The notes: generated by a model not told the origin, from the sequence alone. 64,000 nt of DNA from Brassica napus (GCF_020379485.1 NC_063437.1:6024806-6088805), one strand, 5' to 3'; counted from the stretch's first letter, positions 24,075 through 36,765 are shown. Program-made: numbers and translations.

Positions 24075-25180
24075 GAGGATAAGAATGGATGGCATTTTAC
24101 TAATAATAGAAAATATTCGGTCCAATCAGGTTATAAGGTTGAACGCATTTACCTTGATAGGGTAAAACCTCCTGATTTTTATGGCCCCACAGTGGATTTA
24201 CTTAAAGCCTTCTGCTGGAAAGTGCGGTGTCCACCAAAGATAAAGCATTTCTTGTGGCAGCTGGTCTCATGATGTATATCGGTAATGAAAAATTTAAAGG
24301 CAAGAGGGATAAGTGGAGATATATGCTGTGCTCGTTGTGGAGTTCCGGAAGAATCAATAAATCATGTATTTTTTGAATGTCCCCCTGCACGTCAAGTGTG
24401 GGCACTATCCAAGATTCCTTCATCGCATAATATCTTTCCTATCAGCTCTTTATTCGCTAATATGGATCATCTTTTTTGGAGAGTGCAACCAAAAATGGAT
24501 GACCATCAGTTTGCATGGATTTTATGGTATATTTGGAAAGCCCGAAATAACAAAGTTTTTAGTAATTTGGATATTGATCCGCGTGACACTCTAAAATTAG
24601 CTGAAGTAGAATCATCACTCTGGGCAGAAGCACATGTAGAAAATGAACCAACGAGGGGGCTCTCGGTACAAACTATTCCTCCCTTAGAGACACCAGGTCG
24701 ATGGTGTTTTATTGATGGCTCATGGAAGGATAAGGATTTAATGTCAGGACAAGGCTGGTATAGTATTTTACCGGGATTTGATGGTCTACTGGGGGCAAGG
24801 AATGTAAGGGCATGCCTCTCTCCCCTTCATTCGGAGGTAGAGGCTTTGATTTGGGAAATGGAATGTATGAAGAATTTAAGACAGTTCCAGGTTACATTTG
24901 CAACGGATTGTTCTCAATTGGTGAAGATGGTTTCGGAACCAGAAGAATGGCCAGCATTTGAAAGCTATTTGGAAGATATCAAGCTCCTCAAAGGAAGCTT
25001 CCTCAACTCGGACATCGTCCATGTACCTCGGACGGCGAATCTTCGGGGGGGGGGGATAGCTTAGCACGTAGTGCAAGAAAGCAAATGTCCTTTGTCGTTC
25101 ACATGGATGCGGAGTTACCAATATGGTTTACAGAGTCAACATGAGTCTGTAAATTTCTTGCTGTCAAAAAAAAAAAAAAA
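24075..25180 (+). mobile_element. 5'-truncated LINE with poly(A) tail
   Basis: It is flanked by the 8-bp target duplication ACTAGATT (24067-24074 and 25180-25187) and ends in an A run (25166-25180). Only the end of ORF2 is present, as expected when reverse transcription stops early. Confidence 0.85.
24076..25144 (+). pseudogene. LINE ORF2 C-terminal end: zf-RVT and RNase H domains
   Basis: The frame enters from the truncation point with FTNNRKYSVQSGYKV and LLKAFCWKVRCPPKIKHFLWQ. It meets a TGA at 24270-24272, where this family usually has Gly, then stays open from 24285 to 25064. The zinc-binding motif of zf-RVT (CARCGVPEES...HVFFEC) lies near codon 17 of that segment. An RNase H domain of the RVT_3 type follows (FIDGSWKDKD, then ATDCSQLVKM). 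In a G-run at about 25045-25055 the frame shifts by one; beyond it the expected end SLARSARKQMSFVVHMDAEL reads on to TGA at 25142-25144. No reverse transcriptase core is present, so the copy is dead. Confidence 0.85.
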
Positions 25181-25782
25181 CTAGATTTTGACTCGCGCTT
25201 TGTTATTTTTTTTTTTTAATTGACAAATATTTAGTATATGTCATATTTTCATATATTTGTGTTTTATTTTATAAAATACTTAAATTTTTTATCTTTATTT
25301 ATCGTATTTCATTTTAAATGACTATTTATGTTTAAAAAATTAAACTTTATTTATTTAATTAATTAGGTTGGTATAACCCTGATAAATTAATTTTATTATG
25401 TGGTTAATATTTTTTTTAAAAAAATTATACACTTTTAATAAAGATTTATACTTTTCAAAGAAAAATTTCAATTTTTTTATGAATGCTTAAATTATATTAA
25501 GAAAAGAAAAAAATAATAATTAAGAATAGTTAAAAAAAAATTATTTGAACTTGGACTCAACGGCCCAAAAGAAAAAAAAAAGTGAGAATTGGATCTGATT
25601 TCTTAATCGGCCCAAATGGCCCAAGAGAGATCTGATGTGGGCTGAATCCGGAAAAACAAATGACCCAATATAGATGTGTTATTAAATTTACTTGATTGCC
25701 ATTAATGAAACATGCAATGTTAGTAAAGAAAATGGCAGGTTAAGGTAAAAAAGACAATAGAATCCTGCTTTAATAGTATAGA

Positions 25783-28461
25783 TTTTCATATGATGTATAG
25801 TTTAATTTAAACGATATGAAATATATATATATATTAACATAAACACTTATTAAAATAAAATTATTTATTAATATGATTTTATAACCAATTTATCTTATCA
25901 TAGGAAATTTTTTACCTTAATCACAAAAGTTTATGTGAGACTTTTAACAGTTTTAGTAATTTATACTCGTTTTGAAAAATTCAAAATACAACATATACAA
26001 AAAAAATCTTAATTTTTATTATATGATTAATATAATTATGTAATTTATTTTAATAATAAATAATTAAATAAAAATGATAGAAAATATACAAATTGTTAGC
26101 AAATCTATATTATTTAAAATCATTAATTGTCATATATATCTTAATCACATTAGGTAATTCCGTAGGTCTTATTTAAAGAAAAAAAATATATAAAAATTTT
26201 AATTTGATAAATGAATGATCCATAATGGACATACTATATAATATAACATTCCCTAGCAATTTAATTTTGGACTAACAAAATTATCAATTGATTCTCAAGT
26301 CGTCACTTAAGCAAAATTAGCATTCTGTTTTGAAGATAACCATTTGAAGATAACTATTTGAACTTCTTTTGCTTTGTTTGTATAAATTTTTAAATAGAAT
26401 ATATTACCTATAAGTAAATGGAGTAATAGAAATGTCTGTCTGCATAATATATAAACGCTATGGTGGTGGACAATGGTTTTGTATGTAAATGGAGCAGTAC
26501 ATATAGTATGGTAATTGTTATGTTAATAGTATCATATGTGTTATGGAAGTTGTTTTGAAAGATAGTGTGAGTTACGAATCTAGTCGGGTTATGACCGCCA
26601 CATAACTGACAATCATAATGTAATAGTTGTTGTTCTGCAGCTCTTGTGGTGATATGCTAACCACAGTGAACAAGTGAGTTTGTACTGGCGTGTGAGAAGA
26701 GGATAGAATGTGTAAACGATGACTCCCCGACTATACTATATCCGGTAAAGAGGATGTAATGTAGTATATGTTTTTCGTTGTGTTCATTAGTATATATACT
26801 TTAGTTTGTAATTTTCTTATGTATTAATCATTGTTTCAAATTTGTAAAAAAAAAATTAATTTAAAATGAAAGAAAGTTACAAATTAATATATATATTTTT
26901 CTTTCTGTGTTATATTCTATTATAGAACATATATAGTATAGAAACGTAAGACGGCATGTAATATATTTGTTGGTATTCCACATGTTACATTGTTACCACC
27001 GCCGCCGATTGACAAAGGATAAGTTGTTAAAAAGAGGATAAAAAAGAGCTTCATCACCTCACAAAAATGACTTATTTGTTCATGGTTTGCGCCACGTCCT
27101 CATCCGTACTCTGGAATATATCACTGGAAAACTTGTTCATATATACCTGCATGTCCATCTAGTTTTTCATCCTTATCTTGACACTTTCAAAAACGACAAT
27201 TAGAAATAGTATAAACTATAAAGTAAATCAAATCCTCTGGAGCTAAAAGAGCAACATATTTCTTCACTTCAGCTTCCAGCTTGTCCCATCTATTCCCATC
27301 CTAGAAGATGGATATACTGGCCTCTACGAAACCGCTACATGTGAACATAAATACACATGAGAAGGTACAGTCTTTGGTTTGATTGTTTAATGTAGATATG
27401 TCTAATAACAAAGAGGGAAATAGAAAAGAATTGTACACTTGACCAGAAAGCATATGTGCATATCTCCATATTTCATTCAGTTGAATAGCACTCTGAAACA
27501 TCTTATGATAGATGAATAACTATATTTCTATTATCAGTAAATAATATATATTTTTATTATATAATATAAGAAAAATGAAATTATTTACTTCTTAAACAAA
27601 CTTGTCTCATGTTGTGGACTCGGTTATAGACATATCATATTCGAAGGAGACATTTTTACAGTTATCAATCTTCTTAACAGTCAAGAAACAAATCTGAATA
27701 TCAAAACAATATCTCATACGATCTCTTTGTGGAATAACTTCTCTAAAAAAATTGAATTTAGACATCAAAAAGGACTGGAAATGGATGTGCAGATGTATTA
27801 TCTATGTCAGCTTTACAAAGTATTATTCATAGTTCATATATCATTTATGTCCATCCTATTTTTTTGTCCATCCTTTCTTAAACATCTTGAAAGAACTGAT
27901 ACTAATTAATAATAAATTTTTGGCTGGCAAAAAAAAATATCAAATTTGTCTAATTATCGCTTAAATATTTTATTAATATTGTCTAAGAAGCTTTCAAGTG
28001 TATTATAGTTTAATTTTTATTAATTTTTTTAATTAATTTTTAGATTTTTTGTATTTAATTTTTTTTCCATATTGAGCTTCTATTTCTTTCACAGAATTGA
28101 TATATAAATGTCATAAAAATTACCATCAAATCAGTTTTACTTATTTATTATTTTGTTTTTAATGAAAATACATTTTTTAAATAATTTAATTTAAAATAAA
28201 ATTATATATTAATTTGCTGTATTCTAACAATTTGATTGATTTAATTAATTTGCTTTGGTGGATAATTTAAAAAGTTTTCATATGAATCGGGGAAAGCAAG
28301 CTTATGTTGTTATATTATATTTATTTATGTATATAGAATCTATATATAATGCTAGTGTAATGAAGAAAGAAAATTAATTTTTTGTAACTTCAAAAAGATA
28401 TATTATTACAATTTGAAATTAATCAAAATTGAATAAAATGGTAATTAAATATTTGTAAATC
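25783..28461. other. AT-rich region, no supported gene
   Basis: About 2.7 kb, mostly AT-rich. 27050-27500 is less extreme, and its minus strand has exon-like short frames (for example KLEAEVKKYVALLAPED near 27240-27290), but no family was recognised. The 60-codon plus frame at 27727 is probably chance. Confidence 0.35.
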
Positions 28462-28927
28462 TAATTGTTTTCTTATCTTGTTTAATTGGATTCTCATGAA
28501 AAGAAATCGATAGGTTAAACAAATGTTTCAAAATTTGTTGTGTTATTGTTTTGTCTACAAATTAAAAACTTTATTGAATTGATATATTTAATTATTGCAT
28601 CCTTAAATAATATTTTATTAAGACATTAGAGAACTATGTTTTGAGTTGTTTTGTCAAAATTGTACAAAAATCTATTCTTTTTCATATTTGTCACGAAAAT
28701 TTATATGTTAAACTTACTGTTATAAAATTTTTAACTTTGTCACGAAAAGAAAAATCTATGATTTTCAATATTTTTCAATGTTCTCACACTTTCAAAGAAT
28801 ATATTAGCTTAGTCACTTACTTATTTTTTCTTACAAAATAAAGTATCGGAGTCTTGAAAGTTGAATTCATATTATTGTAACTGTGTATAATAGTTTGTGA
28901 TTACATACATAGTGATTCTTATATATA

Positions 28928-31627
28928 CTAGATCCGTGTCCGCGCTACGCGCGGATTTTGTGGTTATATAATTTTCTTTTAAGATTTAGTATAAATATAT
29001 GATATCGTTTGACAATTTTGTTCGAAAAAACCTACAGAATTTGAGCTTAGAATGTTTCTGATTTTGTTGTCTTCTTTATTAATGTTTACAGTAGCGTTTT
29101 AAATTTAATTGGAAAGAGTAAGAAATAAACCATACATAATCTGAGGGGTTTATGGTTTTATTTGGAGAATTATTAAAACAAAAATAATAAGAAAGCATGT
29201 TAGCAGTGTAACTTTAAGAAGTAATATTCATTATCAGATGAAATAATGTTATAGAAATCTTGAAACCATTGAGCTTAATACTACACCCAACGATCGAGCA
29301 TCTTGTTTGTTATTTTAAGTTGAAGGTAATACATCCGAAAGTATATCCATTTATTCTAGTAGACAGTCGTAATAGAAAGTGCACTTCTTTCTTTCTTTGG
29401 GGCTGATTGATATATCATTGGAGGATTTGCGGTGCAAATTAAGTAGAAATGAGCTATACTCAGTTTTGTTGAGAGGGAAACATTGCATAATTACTTAAGG
29501 CAAACATTGAAAGTACGTGACGGGTTCTCAATAAGTATATGAAATGTTGACTCATTTTATATGCAGCCACTTGGATAATGTTTTAGAAGTTTAATAAAAA
29601 AGTGTAGCTTACATCTTGTGAATATAGTTTTGTGTGTTTCTATCTTAAAATCAGAAACATAGGACTGTGCAACCGGAATATACTCTGTTGTTCTTCCCTC
29701 TCCCGGAAGGCCGGAAATAAAATCCTCTCTTCTCAGAAGCAACAAAAAACGTAGCATTCAAAATACTTTTATTCATCAGTTTTTTTTTTGTTTATCTCTG
29801 TCGAGTGTTAAAGATTAATATTCTTACAATTATGCTATGACAGAGAGTATTGTCGTAAAAATGTGTCTGAATTTTAGTGATCCAAAAAAATTTGAACTAT
29901 TATTTTTGAAATGTTTTTTTTTTAATTCGAAAGTGCTTTTTAAAACTATTTTTACAATTTTTATTTTAAATTTTTAATATTTTGTTTCTATTTTTTTATG
30001 TTGTGAATTGCATTATGTTAAAGTTGTGCTTTGTATATTATTATTTCATTCTTCAATTTGAGTTTTTATATGTGAGTGTATTTTATTACATTTATTTCAA
30101 AAATCTTATGGGTAAAGATGATATTCTCAAAGTTGAGTACTATGAGTATAGATTTTAAAAATTCACAAACCAAAAACAATGAAATCTCAAAATTTAATAA
30201 TTCCTCTAGAATTCTTTGCCCAATAACCCTCTTTAGTATAAGGTGCTGATGCAAGTGATTCTGATTTCACTTATCAGTTGCAAGTCATTGTTCAAGATCT
30301 GTAAACCACAGAGATAATAATAATTAATAATAGCACACTTATGTAATTTATAGGAATTAGACTTTATTATACACGATGGATAAGACAGACATGCTTCCAA
30401 CGCGTCTGAAATATCAATTATTAAAACATAGACTAAACTAAAAGCGCCTACTGAACATGCAGAGGCTGGAGAACTTTGAGGACGTGGAGCGCCACCACTA
30501 AATCTCCAGAATTACAGATTCCCTCTTTCTTTGCGACTTGGACACTGAAACTAATCATGTCCCCAATCGTTTTCGAATCCGCCCCCATCAGCGGAATGAT
30601 CCCATGGAACACCAAGCCATGACTGGCCACATGAGACGACCATTTAAAGGACTCCGACATCGAAACAACCAAGAGACCAGGAACGCTCGGCCTGCACCTG
30701 GCCACAAGTTTTACCGCAGCCTTGGCAGTGATAATGATAGCCTTTGCTTTGGGGTACTTCCAACAGGCGTAAGTGGCTTTCCTCGCCATGATGGGGAGTA
30801 CTTTTCATAGACACACAACAAAGAGAGAGACAAAAGTATGGACCTTTGTGTCGAGCATGACGGCGCAGAGGATACCAGTATTCCGTATGGCGGCTCTGAG
30901 ATTATTGATTGTTTCTTGGTGGTGTGCGTGAGACCCCTCAGAGAAATCGAATCAGGCTATGTTCATACCAGCTTCGAGAAGCTTCTCTATCATCTCAACA
31001 GGTCTAGACGCTGCTCCAAGTGTCCACACCATCTTAGTCTTTGCCGCTCCTTTTTTAATATTTTGTTCAACTTTCAGGTACGCCATTCTGAAAAATCTCC
31101 TAGGCTTCTTTTTTAATAGAGAATTGTCCGTTTGTGTTTGTGGAAAAAAAATATAATCAGACAACGGAGAAAAGGATCTTCCTTGTCTGAAAAGTAACAA
31201 CCGTTTCACGGAGTCTAACGGCGTAAATTTGCAACAGCAGTGGATCTCCAACGGATTGGGCTACGACTCCTGCTTGATGGAGAGGAGAGGAAGATAAGAT
31301 ACGACGTAGAAAAGAGGCGGTGGTGCTAGACGACTTCCTTTTTTCTCTGCGTCCGCTTGTGATGGAGGCTAGGTTTTTTTTTTTTAAATACACCCAAAAC
31401 AAAATAAAAAGATTTATAGGAATTGGTTTGGGCCAAAATAATTAAAATAAGAGAACAATGTTAGATCAATGTATTGTTTATGTTTTAATAGTTTAAAGCC
31501 CAAACGTAAACTTTAATATTGGTCACAACTGGCTTTAAGCCCAAAAAAAAAAATCTGATTGGTTGATTAAATTTGATGACGTGGCAGCCTATAAATTCAG
31601 TATATGTGGCTTTTAGTATAGTATAGA
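28928..31627 (-). mobile_element. Non-autonomous Helitron carrying pyruvate kinase fragments
   Basis: On the minus strand it begins TCTATACTATACTAAAAGCC (31627 downward) after A. It ends with a perfect hairpin CCGCGC-GTA-GCGCGG, 8 bases and CTAG (28931-28928) before T. The duplicated sequence downstream shows the uninterrupted A/T site, so both borders are confirmed by comparison within the window. It encodes no helicase. Pieces of a pyruvate kinase gene lie inside in the same orientation as the element. Confidence 0.92.
30448..31086 (-). pseudogene. Pyruvate kinase gene fragments (N-terminal and C-terminal parts)
   Basis: From 31086 the minus strand reads KTKMVWTLGAASRPVEMIEK and LLEAGMNIA, stop, FDFSEGSH, then HHQETINNLRAAI and GILCAVMLDTK. 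This is the N-terminal substrate-binding start of plant pyruvate kinase, where the family has TLGPxSR and ARFNFSHG. It ends at a GT donor (30843-30842). After about 55 bases comes the C-terminal domain, open from 30789 to 30448: AKAIIITAKAAVKLVARCRP, then HGLVFHGIIPLM and KKEGICNSGDLVVAL. The whole catalytic barrel centre between them is missing. Pyruvate kinase makes ATP and pyruvate from phosphoenolpyruvate. This copy has a stop, altered active-site-flanking residues and no barrel, so it is a captured pseudogene. Confidence 0.88.
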
Positions 31628-31639
31628 TGTCCAAGAAAA

Positions 31640-31705
31640 TTTCAATGGCTTAATGGTAACTGTCATATATATATGTCATACTAACACAGGTTCGATCCTT
31701 TCCTT
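31640..31705 (+). repeat. tRNA-like Pol III box pair, copy 1
   Basis: TGGCTTAATGG (31646-31656) resembles an A box and GGTTCGATCC (31689-31698) a B box, 33 nt apart, as in tRNA genes. T-runs follow. It does not fold into an obvious tRNA. It may be a tRNA-derived SINE head or a tRNA relic. Confidence 0.4.
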
Positions 31706-32309
31706 CGCATTATTTTTTTATTTTTTACAAAAAACTAAATGAGATGACGTGACAACTTCGGGCTGTCTGATTGGTTGATTTTCCTATCCTACGTGGACAG
31801 CCTCTCTGATTACTTATATTCCCCATTTATAATTGTTTTTTTTCTCTTGTTTAATTGGATTCTCATGAAAAGAAATCGATAGGTTAAACAAATGTTTCAA
31901 AATTTGTTGTGTTATTATTTTGTCTATAAATTACAAAATTTTTTGAATTGATATATTTAATTATTGCATCCTTAAATAATATTTTATTAAGACATTACAG
32001 AACTGTGTTTTGAGTTGTTTTGTCAAAATTGTACAAAAATCTATGTTTTTTCATGTTTGTCATGAAAATTTATATGTTAAACTTACTTTTACAAAATTCT
32101 TAACTTTGTCACGAAAACAAAAATCTATGCTTTTTCATATTTTTCAATGTTCTCACACTTTCAAAGAATATATTAGCTTAGTCACTTACTTATTTTTTTT
32201 TTACAAAACAAAGTATCAGAGTCTTGAAAGTTGAATTCATATTAGTGTAACTGTACATAAGAGTTTGTGATTACGTACTTAGTGATTCTTGTATATATGT
32301 CCAAGAAAG

Positions 32310-32375
32310 TTTCAATGGCTTAGTGGTAACTGCCATATATTTATGTCATACTAACCCGGGTTCAATCATTTTCTT
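32310..32375 (+). repeat. tRNA-like Pol III box pair, copy 2
   Basis: The second copy of the duplicated block has TGGCTTAGTGG (32316-32326, a better A-box match) and GGTTCAATC (32359-32367). Spacing is the same as in copy 1, and a T-rich run follows. Confidence 0.4.
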
Positions 32376-32509
32376 CGCATTGTTTTTTTATTTTTTACGT
32401 AAAAATAAATGAGATGAGTGGCAACTTCGGGCTCTCTGATTGTTTGATTTTCATATTCCAACAGCCTATATGAGGCTTATATTCCCCTTTTATTACTTAT
32501 ATATATATA

Positions 32510-33010
32510 TGATGAATAACATAAATGTTAATCAAGACACAATGGTTAGTAAAGTCAGTGAACTTCTGTGTTTTTATTGTATTTAGTGAATTCCAGCCAA
32601 TTAAACTTAATATCATGTTTACTTATTTTTTTCAATTAGGGCTAAATAATATTACTGTCCAAAAAAATAAGAATCTAAATGTGAAATTAATTTTCTGAGA
32701 TTTTTAAAAAATAGAACGATGACAAACCATTCTTTCAAATTTGACCCCAATTAAAACACCATATGTTCCTCAAGGTAAGAAAGACAAATGAACTTCTTCT
32801 TTTTTTGCAAAAAACTAACTAACTGAATGTAAAAGTAAAACTACTCTTTGGGGTTTAAAGATGAAGGTTCCACAAAGAGGATTTACTCAATCAGGGTCTT
32901 CTTTTTCTTCTTTAAAAAATAAAACGATCGGCAAGAAAAAGAGATTCACAGCAAAATATGCTGTAAGATTGGGAATGAATCCTCCAAAAATATGTATACT
33001 TCTCATTCAA
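32510..33010 (+). repeat. DEFL repeat unit B, 3' flank only
   Basis: Colinear with about 10017-10526 of unit A (ATGAATAACATAAATGTTAA onward) but with no DEFL exons upstream; the gene part is lost. Unit B resumes after the Mutator-like insertion at 36986-37072. Confidence 0.8.
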
Positions 33011-33220
33011 GGGAAAATTGCCAAATATGACACATGACCTGATTTTAAACACAAAAGCATACCCCAACTTGAATCAGATGAAAATAACCCAAAAGGCTAG
33101 TGAAATTACAAGTAGCCCCTTATGACCAAACTAAAAAACAAAATGTACCTTACGAATATAACCCGTGGAAATATTCTGGAGGCTTTGTAAGTCTTTTGGA
33201 GGAGAAGACTTCCAAGAAGT

Positions 33221-34372
33221 TGATATCACTCAAATTACCTTATAAGTGATTTGTACTCTCTCAAATAAGAGGTTCAATTGTAGTATTCTAGGGATCAAAT
33301 TCACATGGAGCTAAGGCACACAGTAGATCTATCTAGTTACATAGTTAAGCTAGATTGAAAGGTTTTAAAGCAGTAAATAAGAAGTGGTGAACAAGCAATT
33401 GTTCAGTTGATTGATTGGGTTTTAACATTGATGAGGGAAACGTTAGACTTAGGGTTTTTATTCAGTCAATCAGGATTATAGAGATATAGACTAAGTATAT
33501 ATGGATATTATAGAACTCAAACAATTAGAATAGCCGATCAACTTCCGTATTTTAAGGCTATCAATCGCCGGATCTAGGATCTCAGATGTCGCTTGTTGGT
33601 CTTGAGAAAGTGTCGATCGATTCCAACAACGGGGTGTCGATGGATACACCTTTAAGCCCCTCAATCAATACAATCGATCGACATACATTCCAGCTGCTGA
33701 CCGGGTTTGAATGTGTTCACTAGGTTAACTAAATCAGCTTCCGCTTGTTTCTAGCAATCCTAGCACAACCTAAACTATTTCAGACAAAGAACCAATCCCT
33801 TCTCAGACAAAGACACAAGCATTAAGAACAGTCTAGTTGATTTATATCATGACACTTAGTAAATTCTATATTTTGGGCTAATCCCTCGTGATTATCTGAA
33901 CCCTAAATCTAACAAGATGAACTACTCAGACATGGCTAAGCAATTCATAACAATAACATAAATAAACTGCATAAATAAGATATAGTAAAGAAACTGGAGT
34001 TCCAATCACAAAGCTCTGAAGGAGTTCTTGGATCTCCTCTCCAAACCTAAGACTCTAAATATTTTGCTGTATGAAAAGGTAGAAAGTATGAAAGCGTGTG
34101 TTGCCTAGAACAATGTCATAGCACATAAATATTAGGTTAAAACTCGTCAGGGGTATATAATCTGGTAATTCTTGTGGGACTTGGGCTTTAAGTCGGCTGA
34201 AACCCAATATGGTTTCTGTGCGTTCTGCCATCGTTACCATAGAGTGTGTCGATCGATTGTTTCCTTCGCCCGTCGATCGATAGTCGTGGTCGATGGTCAA
34301 CTTCGGGTCTTTATAATTTTATCTCCAAAATGCACCAAATCACCACTTTCCTCCAAATCACTCGAAAACCTG
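33221..34372 (-). repeat. Truncated Athila-type LTR inside the Mutator-like element
   Basis: It begins TGATATCACTCAAATTACC (the inverted 3' end of the LTR) and stays similar to 7070-8410 up to CTCCAAATC...AACCTG. The last 100 bases of the reference LTR, including its TG start, are missing. It includes TCGATCGA motifs at about 33615, 33678, 34250 and 34275. Confidence 0.75.
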
Positions 34373-35759
34373 GAAGTCTTATGGGCGAATAGTATATTTA
34401 GAGGTAAGACTTTCTGGAAGTCGTCTAATTGAAGACTTCCGTGAAAGTCTTGTGAATTAAAAATATTTAACTTAAAGAAAAATTTGTCTCCCTATATATA
34501 AATAAAATGTACACATTCTCTCTCTTTCTCTCAAATGGCTGCAACAAATATGTAATGATTCTCACCAAAACTCTCCAAACTCTCTCTAATCTCTTTGAAC
34601 TTGAAAACATCAAACTTTTATATGATTTTTTTTCATTTTTTTTGTGTCATCTCATTAATTTATCTTGTTTTTGCAGATTTTTTCATGGTTCTCATCTTCC
34701 ACTTCTTTAAAGGTAAATCTATAAATTTTGGATATCTATCTTTTTGTGTTCAGTAAAGGTAAATATATTTAATCTTTCACTCATTTTCTCTTTTTGAACC
34801 CATTTGAAAGTTTTTGGATATTCAGGTTTTTCAGATCTGGGCCAGACTCTGGATCCTTCTGGGAAGTCTTCTAAAATATTATGCGCCAAGTCTTCCATGT
34901 CCCCTCTTTCATATATAACAGATCTGAGCATTTTGCTAAATCTCTATGTCTTATTTTTTCTATTTGGTAACCTCTTGTTGCTTAAAGCTCTTACATTTTC
35001 CCAAACTAACACTTTCCAAACTCTTTCTAATATCTTTGAACTTAAAAAAAAACCTTTTTTTATAATTTTTCATTTTTTTTTTCTCATGTCTTTCTCACTA
35101 ATTTATCTTTTTTTGCAGATTTTTTTATCACATGATTCTCATTCTCATCTCCCACTCATTTAAAGGTAAATCTATCTAATCTTCCACTCATTTTCTCTAT
35201 TTTAAAACCATTAAAATGTTTTTGGATATGCATGTTTTTCAGATATGGGTTGGATATGCAAGTTTTTTCAGATCTGAGTAAGATTTTAGAAGTCATCTTG
35301 GAAGTCTTCTAAAATATAATGCTCTAGAATACTTCCATGACAGAGCCTTCAAAAACATAATTCCCTAGAAGAATTTCTGGAAGTCTTCTGACGGAGTCTT
35401 CTCCCATGTCAAGTGGAATCCAAGATTATCTTTGTGAAGGTATAATCTCTAACTCCATGTGTAATAGTTTAATTTGTGGCATGTTTTTTGATTTATGTGT
35501 TTACTCTTTTAGTTGTGAATTCTTTTGTAAATTTGAAGAGATATTAATGAAAGTTTTAGTAAATATGTTCGTGTTTACAATATTATCTTGCCAAAAATAC
35601 TTGAATTTATTGAATTTATTGATACAACTTCAATAGCAAAACAAAATAACACAAATATTTAATCAAATTTACTAAAACTAAGGGAGAAGACTTCTAAGAA
35701 AACTTAGTCAAATTCACAAAATATCAAACACTGCATAAGTTCAAACATATAACACTTGC

Positions 35760-35850
35760 ACTAGAAGTCTTTTGGGAAGTCTTCGGAAGTCTTCGAAAGT
35801 CTTCCGGGAAGTCTTCGCAAGTCTTCCAAGAAGTCTTCACAGAAGACTTA
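35760..35850. repeat. Cluster of GAAGTCTTC repeats
   Basis: About eight variants of the 9-bp palindrome-like GAAGTCTTC occur here, separated by one to five bases. Isolated copies and AGAAGACTT forms are spread across 33200-36700. The motif is largely self-complementary. Confidence 0.7.
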
Positions 35851-36597
35851 AATTTTAAGCGGGAAAATAAAATATAAGCAGAAATTAAAATTTAGGGAAG
35901 AAACTTAAAATTTAAGTGAAAGTTGAAATTTTAAATCACATGAAAATTAAAAAGTATATATTATGATCTAAGAAAACATATTAAACCATATAACTTGATA
36001 AACTTGAAGTTACTTAACAATTTTCAATGTTTTTAAAATATCTTAAAGTTACTTAACAAGTTTACAAAAACTAATGTAGAAGACTTCAGTGAAAATTTTC
36101 TAGAATTAGTTAGAAAAATTAATAAACATGAATTTTGCTAACCTTATAATTAAAATCAGTTAAGTTATGAATTTCATTCCAGAGCCCCAGTATCGATTAA
36201 TATACATTAAGTAACAAGAAAATCTTAAAAAAAACATTTATAATTTTAGATAAAATGAAAGTTTATTAAACATTGACGTAGAAATGTGTCCGCCAGAAGA
36301 CTTCCATTTAGATCATTTTTGCAATTGAAAATTTACAAAGGAAGACTTCTACTCTACAACAAACTTTTTTGGTAGCCTTCCTTTGTAAATATCGGCTTAC
36401 TTTTGTTTTTGAAAAAATCTCAAAAATACCAGAGAAGACTTACCTTCTAAAATAAACATGTTAGTTTTGCAATTTACCGAACTGTGTCAGAAATTTGAAT
36501 TTTTCTAGAAGACTTACATCGAAGTCTTCAACCAGAAAAATAAAACTTAGATATTACATTTAACTAGGCGATTTCCATGTAAGTCGTCTCAGGTTAT

Positions 36598-36765
36598 TTT
36601 TACAATTAAAAAATAAAATTTAAATATTTAATTTTAATTAGATGACTTCCATGTAAGTCTTCTGACAGAATGAAATTTTTGAATAATGGAATTCGTCTAA
36701 TTACATGGATGTCGTCTAATTAAAATTAAACATATAAATTTTATTTTTCAATTGCAAAAGTAACC
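36598..36765. repeat. Imperfect hairpin of about 60-bp arms
   Basis: AATTTTAATTAGATGACTTC (left arm, within 36598-36655) is answered by its inverse in 36706-36765. The arms are similar over about 60 bp around a loop of about 50 bp. A further inverted pair (ATACATTAAGTAACAAG near 36205 and its inverse near 36797) encloses it. Confidence 0.6.

Larger units (their letters stand above)
24068..25782 (-). mobile_element. Small Helitron with a LINE nested in its 3' terminus
   Basis: On the minus strand it begins TCTATACTATTAAAGCAGG (25782 downward) after an A and ends ...GCGCGAGTCAAAATCTAG before T. This is a typical Helitron pair of ends, though the 3' hairpin is eroded. A LINE has inserted in the last eight bases: ACTAGATT occurs at 24067-24074 and again at 25180-25187, so the true end is at 24068. 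Without the LINE the Helitron is about 0.6 kb and non-coding. Confidence 0.65.
28462..32500 (+). repeat. Tandem duplication of a 0.67-kb block, first copy split by a Helitron
   Basis: Copy 1 is 28462-28927 plus 31628-31828; copy 2 is 31829-32500. They match throughout (for example TTAATTGGATTCTCATGAAA at 28489 and 31850). In copy 2 the sequence runs from GATTCTTGTATATA straight into TGTCCAAGAAAG, which is the empty site of the Helitron in copy 1. Confidence 0.85.

Noticed and set aside
25040..25060. Frameshift in the LINE RNase H as a real lesion
   Set aside because: It falls in a run of G and could be a sequencing or assembly error; the copy is dead anyway from truncation, so nothing rests on it.
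30538..31156. Plus-strand frames over the pyruvate kinase region
   Set aside because: The minus strand gives clear pyruvate kinase similarity, so the plus frames are shadows.
33216..34377. GAAGT on both sides of the truncated Athila LTR as a target duplication
   Set aside because: GAAGT is part of the GAAGTCTTC repeat that fills this element, and the LTR lacks its own start, so the match is probably chance.
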